NCBI RefSeq assembly: GCF_012034935.1
Contig: NZ_JAATEN010000029.1
Location: 1 to 64,000, forward strand
Direction of reading: 5' to 3'
Length of the DNA stretch: 64,000 bases
DNA from: Streptomyces zingiberis
GTDB lineage: Bacteria; Actinomycetota; Actinomycetes; Streptomycetales; Streptomycetaceae
A model generated the notes under the pieces. It searched no databases. It saw only the letters and a program-made list of their open reading frames with translations, and was not told the origin of the DNA. This document shows positions 19,314 through 27,810 of the stretch, piece after piece. The first letter of the stretch is position 1; each line of letters starts with the position of its first letter. The position numbers were made by a program, and so were the translations under genes.

Positions 19314-20348
19314 TCAGCCGACGGGGACCCCCGCCTCCAGGTTGAGGACCGTGGCGCGTTCCCGGGCCCGCAGCGCCCAGCGCAGCCTGCGGTACCGCTC
19401 GGGCGGCAGCAGGGTCTCCGCCTCCTCCTCGGTGACGAACCGCCAGCCGCGCAGCTCGGCCGCCGGGAGGACGAGGCGGCCGCTGACCCGGGCGGCGAGC
19501 CGGCCGCCGTCGAAGAGCAGCCGCAGGCCGCCGTGGGCGGGCGGGGCGGGCGGCTCCCAGTCCACGACGAGGAGGCGCGGCGTCCGGTCGAGTCGCAGGC
19601 CGATCTCCTCGGCGACCTCGCGGACCCCGGCGCGCGCCGGCGCCTCCCCGGACTCCACCACGCCGCCGGGGAACTCCCAGCCCGGCTTGTAGACGGGGTC
19701 GACCAGCAGGACGCGGTCGAGATGGTCGAAGAGCAGTACCCCGGAGGCCAGCGTCTCGGCCGTGGGTTCGGGGGTCTGGACGATCTCGCAGGCCCCGGCG
19801 TCCGACCGCAGGGCGTCGGCGACCGCCTCGGCGGTGCGGCGCGGGCTGGCCCCCGAGGCGTCGACGAGATGGGCGTCCTCCGTGAGCCAGGGCAGCGCCG
19901 CGCCGTAGGGGGGCAGGTGCGCGAGGTGGTGGGCGCGGAGCGCGGCGGTGGCGGCGGGGTCCCCGGAGTCGTCCTCGCAGGTGGATATCCGCTGCCGGAG
20001 GATCGTTTCGGCGGTGTGCAGGAGGATGTGGCGGACGGGAATGCGGCGGGAGGCGAACCCGCCGAAGATCTCGTCCCGGTGCTCCTGGGTGAGGAGCGTC
20101 ATGGGGACGATGAGCACCCCGGGCGCCTCGGCGAGGACGGCGGCGGCCGTCTCCACCGTGAGCCGCCGCCAGGCCGGCAGTTCCTGGACGTCCCCGACCT
20201 CGTCCAGCCGCTTGCGGGGCAGCACGGCCCGCAGGCCGTCAGCGACCGGCTCCGGGTCGTAGAGCAGGCTGCCGGGGATCAGGTCCGCCAGTTCGCGCGC
20301 CACGGTGCTCTTGCCGGTGCCGAACGCGCCGTTCAGCCAGACGATCAC
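19314..20348 (-). CDS. P-loop kinase (zeta-like) fused to a NUDIX hydrolase
   Basis: 344 residues from the GTG at 20348, with GAGGGGGAG a few bases upstream. Residues 1-170 are a P-loop kinase domain opening at once with Walker A, IVWLNGAFGTGKSTVARELA, and resembling the zeta-toxin/gluconate-kinase group. Residues about 205-344 are a NUDIX domain with a complete box, GGVVESGEAPARAGVREVAEEIGL, matching Gx5Ex7REUxEExGU. The pairing suggests phosphorylation of a small molecule or nucleotide combined with cleavage of a nucleoside diphosphate derivative. The substrate is unknown. Similar fused genes occur in Streptomyces, and I see no antitoxin gene beside it. Confidence 0.85.
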   Translation of the reverse strand: MIVWLNGAFGTGKSTVARELADLIPGSLLYDPEPVADGLRAVLPRKRLDEVGDVQELPAWRRLTVETAAAVLAEAPGVLIVPMTLLTQEHRDEIFGGFASRRIPVRHILLHTAETILRQRISTCEDDSGDPAATAALRAHHLAHLPPYGAALPWLTEDAHLVDASGASPRRTAEAVADALRSDAGACEIVQTPEPTAETLASGVLLFDHLDRVLLVDPVYKPGWEFPGGVVESGEAPARAGVREVAEEIGLRLDRTPRLLVVDWEPPAPPAHGGLRLLFDGGRLAARVSGRLVLPAAELRGWRFVTEEEAETLLPPERYRRLRWALRARERATVLNLEAGVPVG

Positions 20349-20587
20349 GACTCCCCCTCTGCGGTGGGCCCACGGCGGGAATGCCCGGTCCACCTTGCCA
20401 CGGAAACAGTTGTTCGCGTCAGCGGACGAAACGCCCACCGCGTCCCACCTGGGGAAGGCCCCGGTGCCGGGGCGGGCCCGGCCCGCCCGCGGTCCGCCGC
20501 CGGGCCACGACACGGCTCCGGCCCCCGGGGCCGACCCCGGTGCCGCCCGGCGGCGCCCCCTCCGGGCCCGCGCTCCCGTGGCCGGGC

Positions 20588-21586
20588 TCAGCGGGTGGCG
20601 GCCGGCGGGCGGCTCCCCGCGCCGCCGGAGAGGGCCAGCGCGGCGGCCGCGGCGCCGAGCAGCCCGGCGTCGGTGCCCGTCCGGGCCGGGACCACCTCCA
20701 GGTCCCGTACGAAGGAGAGCGTGGCGTAACCGGACAGGGCCCGGCGCAGCGGCGCGAAGAGCACCTCGCCCGCCCCCGCCACGCCGCCGCCGACGACGGC
20801 GACCTCGATCTCCACCAGGGTGGCGGTGGCGGCGATCCCGGCCGCGAGGGCCTGGGCGGCGCGCTCGTAGGAGGCGAGGGCGACCGGGTCGCCGGAACGG
20901 GCGGCGCGGGCCACGCCGGCGGCCGTGGTGTCGCCGTCCGGACCGGGCCGCCACCCGGCCGCCAGGGCCCGGCGGGCGATGTTGGGCCCGCTGGCCAGAC
21001 GTTCGACGCAGCCCCGCCCACCGCAGGGGCAGGGGTCCCCGTCGAGGTCCACGCTGATGTGCCCGATGTGCCCGGCGTTGCCGGTGGGTCCGGGGTGGAG
21101 GCGGCCGCCGAGCACCAGTCCGCCGCCGACGCCGGTGGAGACCACCATGCACAGGGCGCCGGCGCGGCCCCGGGCCGCCCCTTGCCAGTGCTCGGCGGCC
21201 GCGATGGCCACGCCGTCGCCGACCAGCACCACGGGGCGCGGGCCGACGGCCGGCCGGACCTCCTCCACCAGGGGGAAGTCGCGCCAGCCCGGCACGTTGA
21301 CCGGGCTGACCGTGCCCGCCGAGGCGTCGACCGGGCCCGCGCTGCCGATGCCCAGCGCGGACACCCGCCGCCAGCGGACGGCGTCGGCGGCCAGCTCGTC
21401 GAGGACGGCCCGGACGGCCGCCAGCACCGTGGCGCCGTCCTCGCGCGCGGGCGTCGGCCGCTGGGCCCTCAGCAGGATCTCGCCGCCGGGCGCGACCAGG
21501 GCTCCGGCGATCTTCGTGCCGCCGATGTCGAGGGCGGCGACGAGATCGGTGGCGGCGGGAGCGGCGGGGGCGGCGGCATCGTGCAT
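20588..21586 (-). CDS. ROK-family sugar kinase (glucokinase-like)
   Basis: 332 residues. The phosphate-1 loop is VAALDIGGTKIAGAL, the catalytic Asp lies in VLVGDGVAIA, and phosphate-2 is MVVSTGVGGGLVLGG. The ROK zinc motif CPCGGRGCVERL is complete with GHIGHISVDLDG before it. There is no winged helix, so this is an enzyme rather than a repressor. It probably phosphorylates glucose or another hexose with ATP. The ATG at 21586 has GGAGAG about nine bases upstream. It is divergent from a LacI regulator, with a palindromic operator candidate in between, so the two are likely functionally linked. Confidence 0.88.
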   Translation of the reverse strand: MHDAAAPAAPAATDLVAALDIGGTKIAGALVAPGGEILLRAQRPTPAREDGATVLAAVRAVLDELAADAVRWRRVSALGIGSAGPVDASAGTVSPVNVPGWRDFPLVEEVRPAVGPRPVVLVGDGVAIAAAEHWQGAARGRAGALCMVVSTGVGGGLVLGGRLHPGPTGNAGHIGHISVDLDGDPCPCGGRGCVERLASGPNIARRALAAGWRPGPDGDTTAAGVARAARSGDPVALASYERAAQALAAGIAATATLVEIEVAVVGGGVAGAGEVLFAPLRRALSGYATLSFVRDLEVVPARTGTDAGLLGAAAAALALSGGAGSRPPAATR

Positions 21587-21671
21587 CGGCGGGACTCTCC
21601 GGGGCAGGGGAACGCGCTCCGGGCGGGCCCGGGCGCCGGTCAGGGCTCGGGCGCCAGTCTCCTGCACGTCT

Positions 21672-21683
21672 GACAACGTTGTC
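21672..21683. promoter_or_regulatory. LacI-type operator candidate
   Basis: GACAACGTTGTC is a perfect 12-bp palindrome centred on CG, matching the AACGTT-type core of LacI/PurR operators. It lies 66 bp before the lacI start and 86 bp from the ROK kinase start, placed to control both. Confidence 0.65.
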
Positions 21684-21748
21684 CAGCCGGGCCCGCCCTC
21701 TATGCTGCTGGTCACCACCCACCCCACCGCCGACCGAGGACCAGCCCC

Positions 21749-22783
21749 GTGGCCGACACGAGCCGTGCCCCCCGCCGCCGTTACGGCACCCGGCCCACCA
21801 TGAAGGACGTCGCCGCGCGCGCCGGGGTCGGGCTGAAGACCGTCTCGCGGGTCGTGAACGGTGAACCGGGGGTCACCGACGACACCGTGCGGCGGGTGCG
21901 GGACGCCATCGACGCCCTCGGCTTCCGGCGGAACGACAGCGCCCGCGTCCTGCGCAAGGGCCGCACCGCGTCCATCGGGCTCGTCCTGGAGGATCTCGCC
22001 GACCCGTTCTACGGGCCGCTGAGCCGGGCCGTGGAGGAGACCGCGCGGGCGCACGGGGCCCTGCTGATCCACGGCTCCAGCGCCGAGGACCCGGAGCGGG
22101 AGCGGGAGCTGGTGCTCGCGCTCTGCGCCCGCCGGGTGGACGGTCTGATCGTCGTCCCCGCGAGCGACGACCACCGCTATCTGGAGCCGGAGATCGCCGC
22201 CGGGGTCGCCACCGTCTTCGTGGACCGCCCGCCCGGGCGCATCGAGGCGGACGTGGTGCTGAGCGACAGCTTCACGGGCGCCCGGGAGGGTGTGGCGCAC
22301 CTGATCGCCCACGGCCACCGCCGGATCGGCTTCATCGGCGATCTGCCGCGCATCCACACCGCCACGGAGCGGCTCCGCGGCTACCGCGCGGCGATGGCGG
22401 CGGCCGGTCTGGAGACGGACGAGGGGTGGGTCTCCCTCGGCTCCACCGACCCCGGCCGGGTCCGGGCCGCCGCCCGGTCGATGCTGGCCGGCCCCGCCCC
22501 GGTGACCGCCCTCTTCACGGCCAACAACCGGGTGACCGTCACGGTGGTGCGGGAACTCGGCGGCCGGACGCGGCCGGTGGCCCTGGTGGGCTTCGACGAC
22601 TTCGAGCTGGCGGATCTGCTCGACCCGGCGGTGACCGTGATAGCCCAGGACGCCGCGCGGCTCGGCCGCACCGCCGCGGACCGTCTCTTCCGCAGGCTGG
22701 ACGGGGTGAACACCGCTCCCGGGACGACGAGGCTGCCGACCCGCCTGATCGCCCGCGGCTCGGGCGAACTGCCACCGGCGTGA
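21749..22783 (+). CDS. LacI-family transcriptional regulator
   Basis: 344 residues. The LacI helix-turn-helix and hinge are clear: TMKDVAARAGVGLKTVSRVV followed by NGEPGVTDDTVRRVRDAI. The periplasmic-binding-protein-like sensor domain follows, with IGLVLEDLADPFYGPLSRAV and RRIGFIGDLPRIHTATERLRGY. It should repress sugar-related genes and respond to a sugar ligand. The divergent ROK sugar kinase is the obvious target, through the palindrome at 21672, with autoregulation probable. The start is the GTG at 21749; about 16 residues precede the HTH. Confidence 0.9.
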   Translation: MADTSRAPRRRYGTRPTMKDVAARAGVGLKTVSRVVNGEPGVTDDTVRRVRDAIDALGFRRNDSARVLRKGRTASIGLVLEDLADPFYGPLSRAVEETARAHGALLIHGSSAEDPERERELVLALCARRVDGLIVVPASDDHRYLEPEIAAGVATVFVDRPPGRIEADVVLSDSFTGAREGVAHLIAHGHRRIGFIGDLPRIHTATERLRGYRAAMAAAGLETDEGWVSLGSTDPGRVRAAARSMLAGPAPVTALFTANNRVTVTVVRELGGRTRPVALVGFDDFELADLLDPAVTVIAQDAARLGRTAADRLFRRLDGVNTAPGTTRLPTRLIARGSGELPPA

Positions 22784-22829
22784 TGCTCCGGCACAGGCCG
22801 GAGAACACCGCGGGGCCGGAGAACACCGC

Positions 22830-22864
22830 GGGACCCCGGCGCACGCGACGCGCGCCGGGGTCCC
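22830..22864. terminator. Bidirectional terminator lacI / etfA
   Basis: A perfect 13-bp stem, GGGACCCCGGCGC with its complement (22830-22842 and 22852-22864), has a 9-base loop between the convergent lacI and etfA genes. A direct repeat of GGCCGGAGAACACCGCGGG lies just before it. Confidence 0.65.
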
Positions 22865-22906
22865 GGAGAGGTGCCCGGCCGGAGGGGTGCCCGGCCGGGT
22901 GGGGTG

Positions 22907-23869
22907 TCAGCCCTTGCGGGCCTTGACCTCCTCGGTGAGCTGCGGGACGACCTGGAAGAGGTCGCCGACCACGCCGTAGTCGACCAGTTCGAAGATCGGG
23001 GCCTCGGCGTCCTTGTTGACGGCCACGATGGTCTTCGAGGTCTGCATACCGGCCCGGTGCTGGATCGCGCCGGAGATGCCCGCCGCGATGTAGAGCTGCG
23101 GCGAGACCTGCTTGCCGGTCTGGCCGACCTGGTTGCTGTGCGGGTACCAGCCGGCGTCCACCGCGGCGCGCGAGGCGCCGACGGCCCCGCCCAGAGCGTC
23201 CGCCAGCGCCTCGATGAGCGGGAAGTTCTCAGCGCCGTTGACGCCGCGCCCGCCGGAGACCACGATCGCGGCCTCGGTCAGCTCGGGCCGGCCGGTCGCC
23301 TCCCGCTCGGTGCGCGAGGTGACCCGGGTGCCGGTGGCCTTCTCCCCGAAGGTGACGGTGAGCTGCTCGACGGTGCCGGCGGCGGGCGCGGCCTCCGGGG
23401 TGGCCGAGTTGGGCTTGACGGTGATGACCGGGGTGCCCCGGGAGACCCGGGACCGGGTGGTGAACCCGGCGGCGAACACCGACTGGCTGGCCACCGGGCC
23501 CTCGTCCCCGGCCGTCAGGTCGACGGCGTCGGTGATGAGGCCGGAGCCGATCCGGAGCGCGAGACGGGCGGCGATCTCCTTGTTCTCCGCGTTGGACGGC
23601 ACCAGGACGGCGGCCGGGGAGACGGCGGCGACCGCGGCCTCGAGGGCGTCGACCTTCGGCACGACCAGGTACTCGGTGAACTCGGGGGCGTCGGCGGCGA
23701 GGACCCGCACCGCGCCGTGCTCGGCGAGGACCGGGGCGGCCGTGTCGGCGCCGGTTCCCAGGTGCACGGCGACCGGCTCGCCGATCCGGCGCGCCAGGGC
23801 CAGCAGTTCCAGGGTGGGCTTGCGGACCGAACCGTCCGCGTGGTCGACGAGGACGAGGACTTCAGCCAT
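22907..23869 (-). CDS. etfA: Electron transfer flavoprotein alpha subunit
   Basis: 320 residues with the ETF alpha hallmark FAD-binding region near the C-terminus: VGQTGKQVSPQLYIAAGISG followed by AIQHRAGM. Before it come VVSGGRGVNGAENFPLIEAL and an N-terminal adenine-nucleotide-hydrolase-like domain (VLVLVDHADGSV). With EtfB it forms the soluble heterodimer that accepts electrons from acyl-CoA dehydrogenases and passes them to the quinone pool via ETF dehydrogenase. It lies 48 bp after etfB on the same strand, forming an operon. Confidence 0.96.
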   Translation of the reverse strand: MAEVLVLVDHADGSVRKPTLELLALARRIGEPVAVHLGTGADTAAPVLAEHGAVRVLAADAPEFTEYLVVPKVDALEAAVAAVSPAAVLVPSNAENKEIAARLALRIGSGLITDAVDLTAGDEGPVASQSVFAAGFTTRSRVSRGTPVITVKPNSATPEAAPAAGTVEQLTVTFGEKATGTRVTSRTEREATGRPELTEAAIVVSGGRGVNGAENFPLIEALADALGGAVGASRAAVDAGWYPHSNQVGQTGKQVSPQLYIAAGISGAIQHRAGMQTSKTIVAVNKDAEAPIFELVDYGVVGDLFQVVPQLTEEVKARKG

Positions 23870-23917
23870 GGGGATGCTCTCCTGCGTTACGAGTCTGTCG
23901 GGGTGGGCGCGGCCGGC

Positions 23918-24703
23918 TCAGATGAACTTCTGGCCGGCGAGGAACTCGGCGAGCTGCTTGGCGCCCTCGCCCTCGTCCTTGACGACGGTGCCCGCGGTGC
24001 GCGGCGGGCGCTCGGTGGCGTCCTCGACGGCGGTCCAGGCGCCTTCCAGGCCGACCTCCTCGGCCTCGATGCCCAGGTCGGAGAGGTCCAGGGTCTCCAC
24101 CGGCTTCTTCTTGGCGGCCATGATGCCCTTGAAGGAGGGGTAGCGCGCCTCACCGGAGAGGTCGGTCACCGACACGACGGCGGGCAGCTCGGCCCGCAGG
24201 TGCTCGGTGGCGGCGTCGCCGTCGCGGCGGCCGGTCACCGCGCCGTCCTCGACGGCGACCTCGGACAGCAGGGTCGCCTGCGGGACGCCGAGGCGCTCGG
24301 CGAGGAGGGCCGGGAGCACGCCCATGGTGCCGTCGGTGGAGGCCATGCCGCAGATCACCAGGTCGTAGCCGATGTGCTCGACGGCCTTGGCCAGGACGAG
24401 GGAGGTGCCCATCACGTCGGTGCCGTGCAGGTCGTCGTCCTCGACGTGGACGGCCTTGTCGGCCCCCATGGAGAGCGCCTTGCGCAGCGCGTCCCGGGCG
24501 TCCTCGGGGCCGACGGTGACCACGGTGATCTCCGCGTCCTCCGCGTTCCCGGAGATCTGGAGGGCCTGCTCGACGGCGTACTCGTCGAGCTCGGACAGCA
24601 GGCCGTCGACCGCCTCGCGGTCGGTGGTCAGGTCCTCCGTGAAGCGCCGGTCGCCGGTGGCGTCGGGCACGTACTTGACACAGACAACGATCCTCAGGCT
24701 CAC
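23918..24703 (-). CDS. etfB: Electron transfer flavoprotein beta subunit
   Basis: 261 residues from the GTG at 24703, with AGGAGAG seven bases upstream; the longer frame upstream is not protein-like. It starts with SLRIVVCVKYVPDATGDRRF and carries the ETF beta features ELDEYAVEQALQI, GPEDARDALRKALSMGADKA and DGTMGVLPALLAERLG, where AMP is bound. The C-terminal recognition-loop region ends with AKQLAEFLAGQKFI. It is the first gene of the etfBA operon. Confidence 0.96.
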   Translation of the reverse strand: MSLRIVVCVKYVPDATGDRRFTEDLTTDREAVDGLLSELDEYAVEQALQISGNAEDAEITVVTVGPEDARDALRKALSMGADKAVHVEDDDLHGTDVMGTSLVLAKAVEHIGYDLVICGMASTDGTMGVLPALLAERLGVPQATLLSEVAVEDGAVTGRRDGDAATEHLRAELPAVVSVTDLSGEARYPSFKGIMAAKKKPVETLDLSDLGIEAEEVGLEGAWTAVEDATERPPRTAGTVVKDEGEGAKQLAEFLAGQKFI

Positions 24704-25129
24704 GCCGGCTCTCCTACCCCATCGTCTCTCTCGGACTGCCGTCGAACGCGGCGACCCGGCGAACACGGCACCAGCAGCATAGGTGCCGGTTCCGGCTCGT
24801 CCCCGCCCGGGACATCCGCGGTCCAGGCCGATATTACTCGTCAGTACACAGAGGTGTGTTCCCCCGGCGCAAGGCCGGTCAACTGTGACCTTCCCTACCC
24901 CGTCCGGGCGGGACGCGCGCCGCCGCGGAGCCGGCCCCGGCGGCTTCCCGCCCACCACCTCGGCGACGAGGAGATGGTGGGCGCGCGCGGGCGCCCGGGT
25001 GAGGACGCGGCCCGCCGGCCGGGCACACCGGCCAGGACCGGGACCCCGTACGGCCCGCGCGGCCGGCGGGTGGGCCCGGCGAAGCGACCGGCGCCCGGGG
25101 CGGTGCGAGGCCGATCACGATCTCGGCCG
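24704..25129. other. 426-bp intergenic region before etfB
   Basis: The region separates etfB from the 3' end of the thioredoxin gene, both on the minus strand, so it holds the etfBA promoter. A relatively AT-rich patch at about 24830-24865 (ATATTACTCGTCAGTACACAG) is the likely promoter area. I see no gene here. Confidence 0.45.
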
Positions 25130-25519
25130 TCAGAACGCCTCCCCCAGGGCGGCGAGGACCTGGGCGCGGTGCGGGACCCCCGTGGCGCGGCGCACGATCC
25201 GCCCCCGGGCGTCGAGAACCAGCACGGTGGGTGTGCGGTCCACCCCCAGGGCCCGGACGAGCCCCAGATGCGCCTCGGCGTCGATCTCGATGTGGGCCAC
25301 CCCGTCGACCAGGCCGGTGACACCGGCGAGGACACGGCGCGCCGCCCGGCAGGGCTGGCAGAAGGCGGTGGAGAACTGGACGAGGGTGGCGCGCCGGCCC
25401 AGTTCCGCCCCGAGGTCCGCCCCGGTGATCACCGTGTCCGTGGGGCCGGCGCCGCCACCGGGGCCGCCCCCGTCACCGCCGCCGTCGCCGTGTGCGCCGT
25501 GCTCCTGCCCGCCGTCCAT
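25130..25519 (-). CDS. Thioredoxin-family protein
   Basis: 129 residues from the ATG at 25519. About 30 Gly/His/Asp-rich disordered residues precede a compact thioredoxin fold: LVQFSTAFCQPCRAARRVL carries the CxxC redox pair with QP between the cysteines, and RTPTVLVLDARGRIV holds the cis-proline. It has no signal peptide, so a cytoplasmic dithiol-disulfide role is likely. The unusual CQPC active site differs from the classical CGPC. It lies alone between etfB and plsC. Confidence 0.82.
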   Translation of the reverse strand: MDGGQEHGAHGDGGGDGGGPGGGAGPTDTVITGADLGAELGRRATLVQFSTAFCQPCRAARRVLAGVTGLVDGVAHIEIDAEAHLGLVRALGVDRTPTVLVLDARGRIVRRATGVPHRAQVLAALGEAF

Positions 25520-25796
25520 CCGCCCGCCTCTCCGTTCCGTGGTTCCATGGCCCCGGTCCCTTGCCGCCGCGGCCGTCTCCCCGCCCCGGCGCGTCCGGCG
25601 CCACCGGGCGCTCCCCGCCTCCCGGCCGCCGGTGTCACCGCCCGCCCGCGCGGGGGCCGGACGTGACGAGGATCTCTTCCGGAGACCGTCCGCAGGGTGG
25701 CCCCGGACCCGTCCCATCGGGCACGATCGGCCGCAGCCGGAAACCTACGGCCGCGTAACATCCGGGTGAACCCCGGTCACAGGAGGTCCCCCACGC

Positions 25797-26525
25797 ATGG
25801 CAGAACTCGTCTACCCGCCGGTGGTCGGCCTGGCACGCACCATGTTCAAGGCGCTCGATCTCCGCATCGACATGCGGGGCACCGAGCATGTGCCACGGCA
25901 GGGCGGCGCGGTACTCGTCTCCAACCACATCGGCTATCTGGACTTCGTGTTCTGCGGACTGACGGCGCGGCCGGCGAAGCGGCTGGTGCGGTTCATGGCG
26001 AAGGAGTCGGTGTTCCGGCACCGGATCTCCGGGCCGCTGATGCGGGGGATGAAGCACATACCGGTGGACCGCGCGCGGGGCGAGCACGCCTACGCGCACG
26101 CGCTGCGGTCACTCCGCTCGGGAGAGATCATCGGGGTCTTCCCGGAGGCGACCATCTCGCCGTCGTTCACGCTGAAGACCTTCAAGTCCGGCGCGGCGCG
26201 GCTGGCGCTGGAGGCCGGGGTGCCCCTGCTGCCCGTGGCGCTGTGGGGCACCCAGCGGCTGTGGACCAAGGGCCGCCCGCGGGACCTGCGCCGCAGCGGC
26301 GTTCCCGTCACCATCCGGGTGGGCGAGCCGCTGCGGCCCGGCGCGGAGGAGTCCGCGGCGTCGGTGACGGAACGGGTGAAGACCCGGGTGCAGGAGCTGC
26401 TGGAATCGGCACAGCGGGCGTACCCGGTGCGCCCCAAGGGGCCGGAGGACACCTGGTGGGTGCCGGCGCACCTGGGCGGCACGGCGCCCGCCCCGGCGCC
26501 GGCCCGGGCCTCCGAGGACGACTGA
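25797..26525 (+). CDS. 1-acyl-glycerol-3-phosphate acyltransferase (PlsC family)
   Basis: 242 residues. The acyltransferase block I is VLVSNHIGYLDFVFCGL, a complete NHx4D motif. The block III glutamate motif is GVFPEATISPSF, with Ala replacing the usual Gly of FPEGT. Block IV is VPLLPVALWGTQ. It should acylate lysophosphatidic acid or a related glycerolipid at the membrane. The start has AGGAGGT ten bases upstream. The C-terminal end is a short Pro/Ala tail. It stands alone, ahead of a repeat and a terminator. Confidence 0.9.
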   Translation: MAELVYPPVVGLARTMFKALDLRIDMRGTEHVPRQGGAVLVSNHIGYLDFVFCGLTARPAKRLVRFMAKESVFRHRISGPLMRGMKHIPVDRARGEHAYAHALRSLRSGEIIGVFPEATISPSFTLKTFKSGAARLALEAGVPLLPVALWGTQRLWTKGRPRDLRRSGVPVTIRVGEPLRPGAEESAASVTERVKTRVQELLESAQRAYPVRPKGPEDTWWVPAHLGGTAPAPAPARASEDD

Positions 26526-26570
26526 GGACGGCCCAGGACGGCTGAGGACGGCTGAGGACGGCTGAGGACG
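26521..26570. repeat. 10-bp tandem repeat after plsC
   Basis: Five near-identical copies of GCTGAGGACG run from the plsC stop codon to 26570; the last three are identical. Confidence 0.85.
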
Positions 26571-26577
26571 GCTGAGC

Positions 26578-26617
26578 CGCCTCCTGGCACCGGAGAGACC
26601 GCCGGAGCCAGGAGGCG
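26578..26617. terminator. Bidirectional terminator plsC / aldolase
   Basis: A perfect 11-bp stem CGCCTCCTGGC / GCCAGGAGGCG (26578-26588 and 26607-26617) with an 18-base loop sits between the convergent plsC and threonine-aldolase-like genes. Confidence 0.6.
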
Positions 26618-26691
26618 CCTCACCGGGCCCGGGAACGCCGACGCGCCCGGCCGGATCCACCGGGGAGGTGGACGGCCGGGCGCGGCGCCGG

Positions 26692-27810
26692 TCAGCCCTT
26701 GCCGATCTCCTCCGCCAGCGCCGAGGTGAACGCGTCCACGTCGGCCTCGGTGGTGTCGAAGGAGCACATCCAGCGGACCAGGCCGTCGGCCTCGTCCCAG
26801 AAGTAGAAGCGGTGCCGCTTCCGCAGCCGCTCCGCCGCGTCGCGCGGCAGCCGGGCGAAGACCGCGTTGGACTGGACCGGGTGGACGACCTCCACCCCCG
26901 GCACCTGGCGCACGCCGTCCGCCAGCCGCCGGGCCATCGCGTTGGCGTGGCCGGCGCCGCGCAGCCAGAGGTCGCCGGAGAGCAGCGCCTCGAACTGCAC
27001 CGAGACGAAGCGCATCTTGGAGGCGAGCTGCATGGACAGCTTGCGCAGATGCCTCATGGCGCGCACGGCGTCCGGGTTCAGCACGACGACGCACTCGCCG
27101 AAGAGCAGCCCGTTCTTGGTGCCGCCGAAGGACAGCACGTCCACGCCGGCCTCGGTGGTGAACGCGCGGAGCGGCATCCCGAGCGTCGCGGCGGCGTTGG
27201 CGATCCGCGCCCCGTCGAGGTGGACGGTCATGCCGCGCTCGTGGGCGTGGTCGCAGATCGCCCGGATCTCCTCCGGGGTGTAGCAGGTGCCCAGTTCGGT
27301 GGTCTGGGTGACGGAGACGACCTGCGGCTGCGCGCGGTGCTCGTCCTCCCAGCCGTGGGCCTCGCGGTCGATCAGCGCGGGGGTGAGCTTGCCGTCCCCG
27401 GTCTCCACCGCCAGCAGCTTGAGCCCGCCGACCCGTTCGGGTGCGCCGCCCTCGTCGACGTTGATGTGGGCGCTGCCGGCGCAGATCACCGCGCCCCAGC
27501 GCTCGGTCATCGCCTGGAGCGCGGTGACGTTGGCGCCGGTGCCGTTGAAGACGGGGAACGCCTCGGCCCCCGGCCCGAGATGGGAGCGGAAGACCTCCTG
27601 GAGGTGGCGGGTGTAGAGATCCTCGCCGTAGGCGGTCTGGTGGCCGCCGTTGGCGAGGGCGAGCGCCGCCAGGATCTCCGGGTGCGCCCCGGCGTAGTTG
27701 TCGCTGGCGAAGCCGCGGGCGTCCGGGTCGTGGCGGCGGACGGCGTCCGGCCGGCCGCCACCGGGCGCGCCGGGGGCTCCGGGGGTGGTCAGGGTTGCGG
27801 GGTCAGCCAC
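26692..27810 (-). CDS. Threonine aldolase-like / beta-eliminating lyase (PLP)
   Basis: 372 residues from the GTG at 27810. The fold-type I PLP lysine is in DVLSFGGTKNGLLFGE, the family's SFxxTKNG motif, and the cofactor Asp in MTVHLDGARIANAAA. The start of the enzyme shows FASDNYAGAHPEI, the aldolase substrate loop. It fits low-specificity L-threonine aldolases, which split threonine or allo-threonine to glycine and acetaldehyde. Its first 22 bases overlap the end of the SDR gene, so it is co-translated with that gene and the DUF6421 gene upstream. Confidence 0.87.
   Translation of the reverse strand: MADPATLTTPGAPGAPGGGRPDAVRRHDPDARGFASDNYAGAHPEILAALALANGGHQTAYGEDLYTRHLQEVFRSHLGPGAEAFPVFNGTGANVTALQAMTERWGAVICAGSAHINVDEGGAPERVGGLKLLAVETGDGKLTPALIDREAHGWEDEHRAQPQVVSVTQTTELGTCYTPEEIRAICDHAHERGMTVHLDGARIANAAATLGMPLRAFTTEAGVDVLSFGGTKNGLLFGECVVVLNPDAVRAMRHLRKLSMQLASKMRFVSVQFEALLSGDLWLRGAGHANAMARRLADGVRQVPGVEVVHPVQSNAVFARLPRDAAERLRKRHRFYFWDEADGLVRWMCSFDTTEADVDAFTSALAEEIGKG

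Noticed and set aside
19314..20348. Zeta toxin of a toxin-antitoxin pair
   Set aside because: No adjacent epsilon-type antitoxin gene, and the NUDIX fusion points to metabolism.
22871..25666. Plus-strand frame of 931 codons
   Set aside because: It is antisense to etfA, etfB and the thioredoxin gene, which have clear motifs and ribosome sites.
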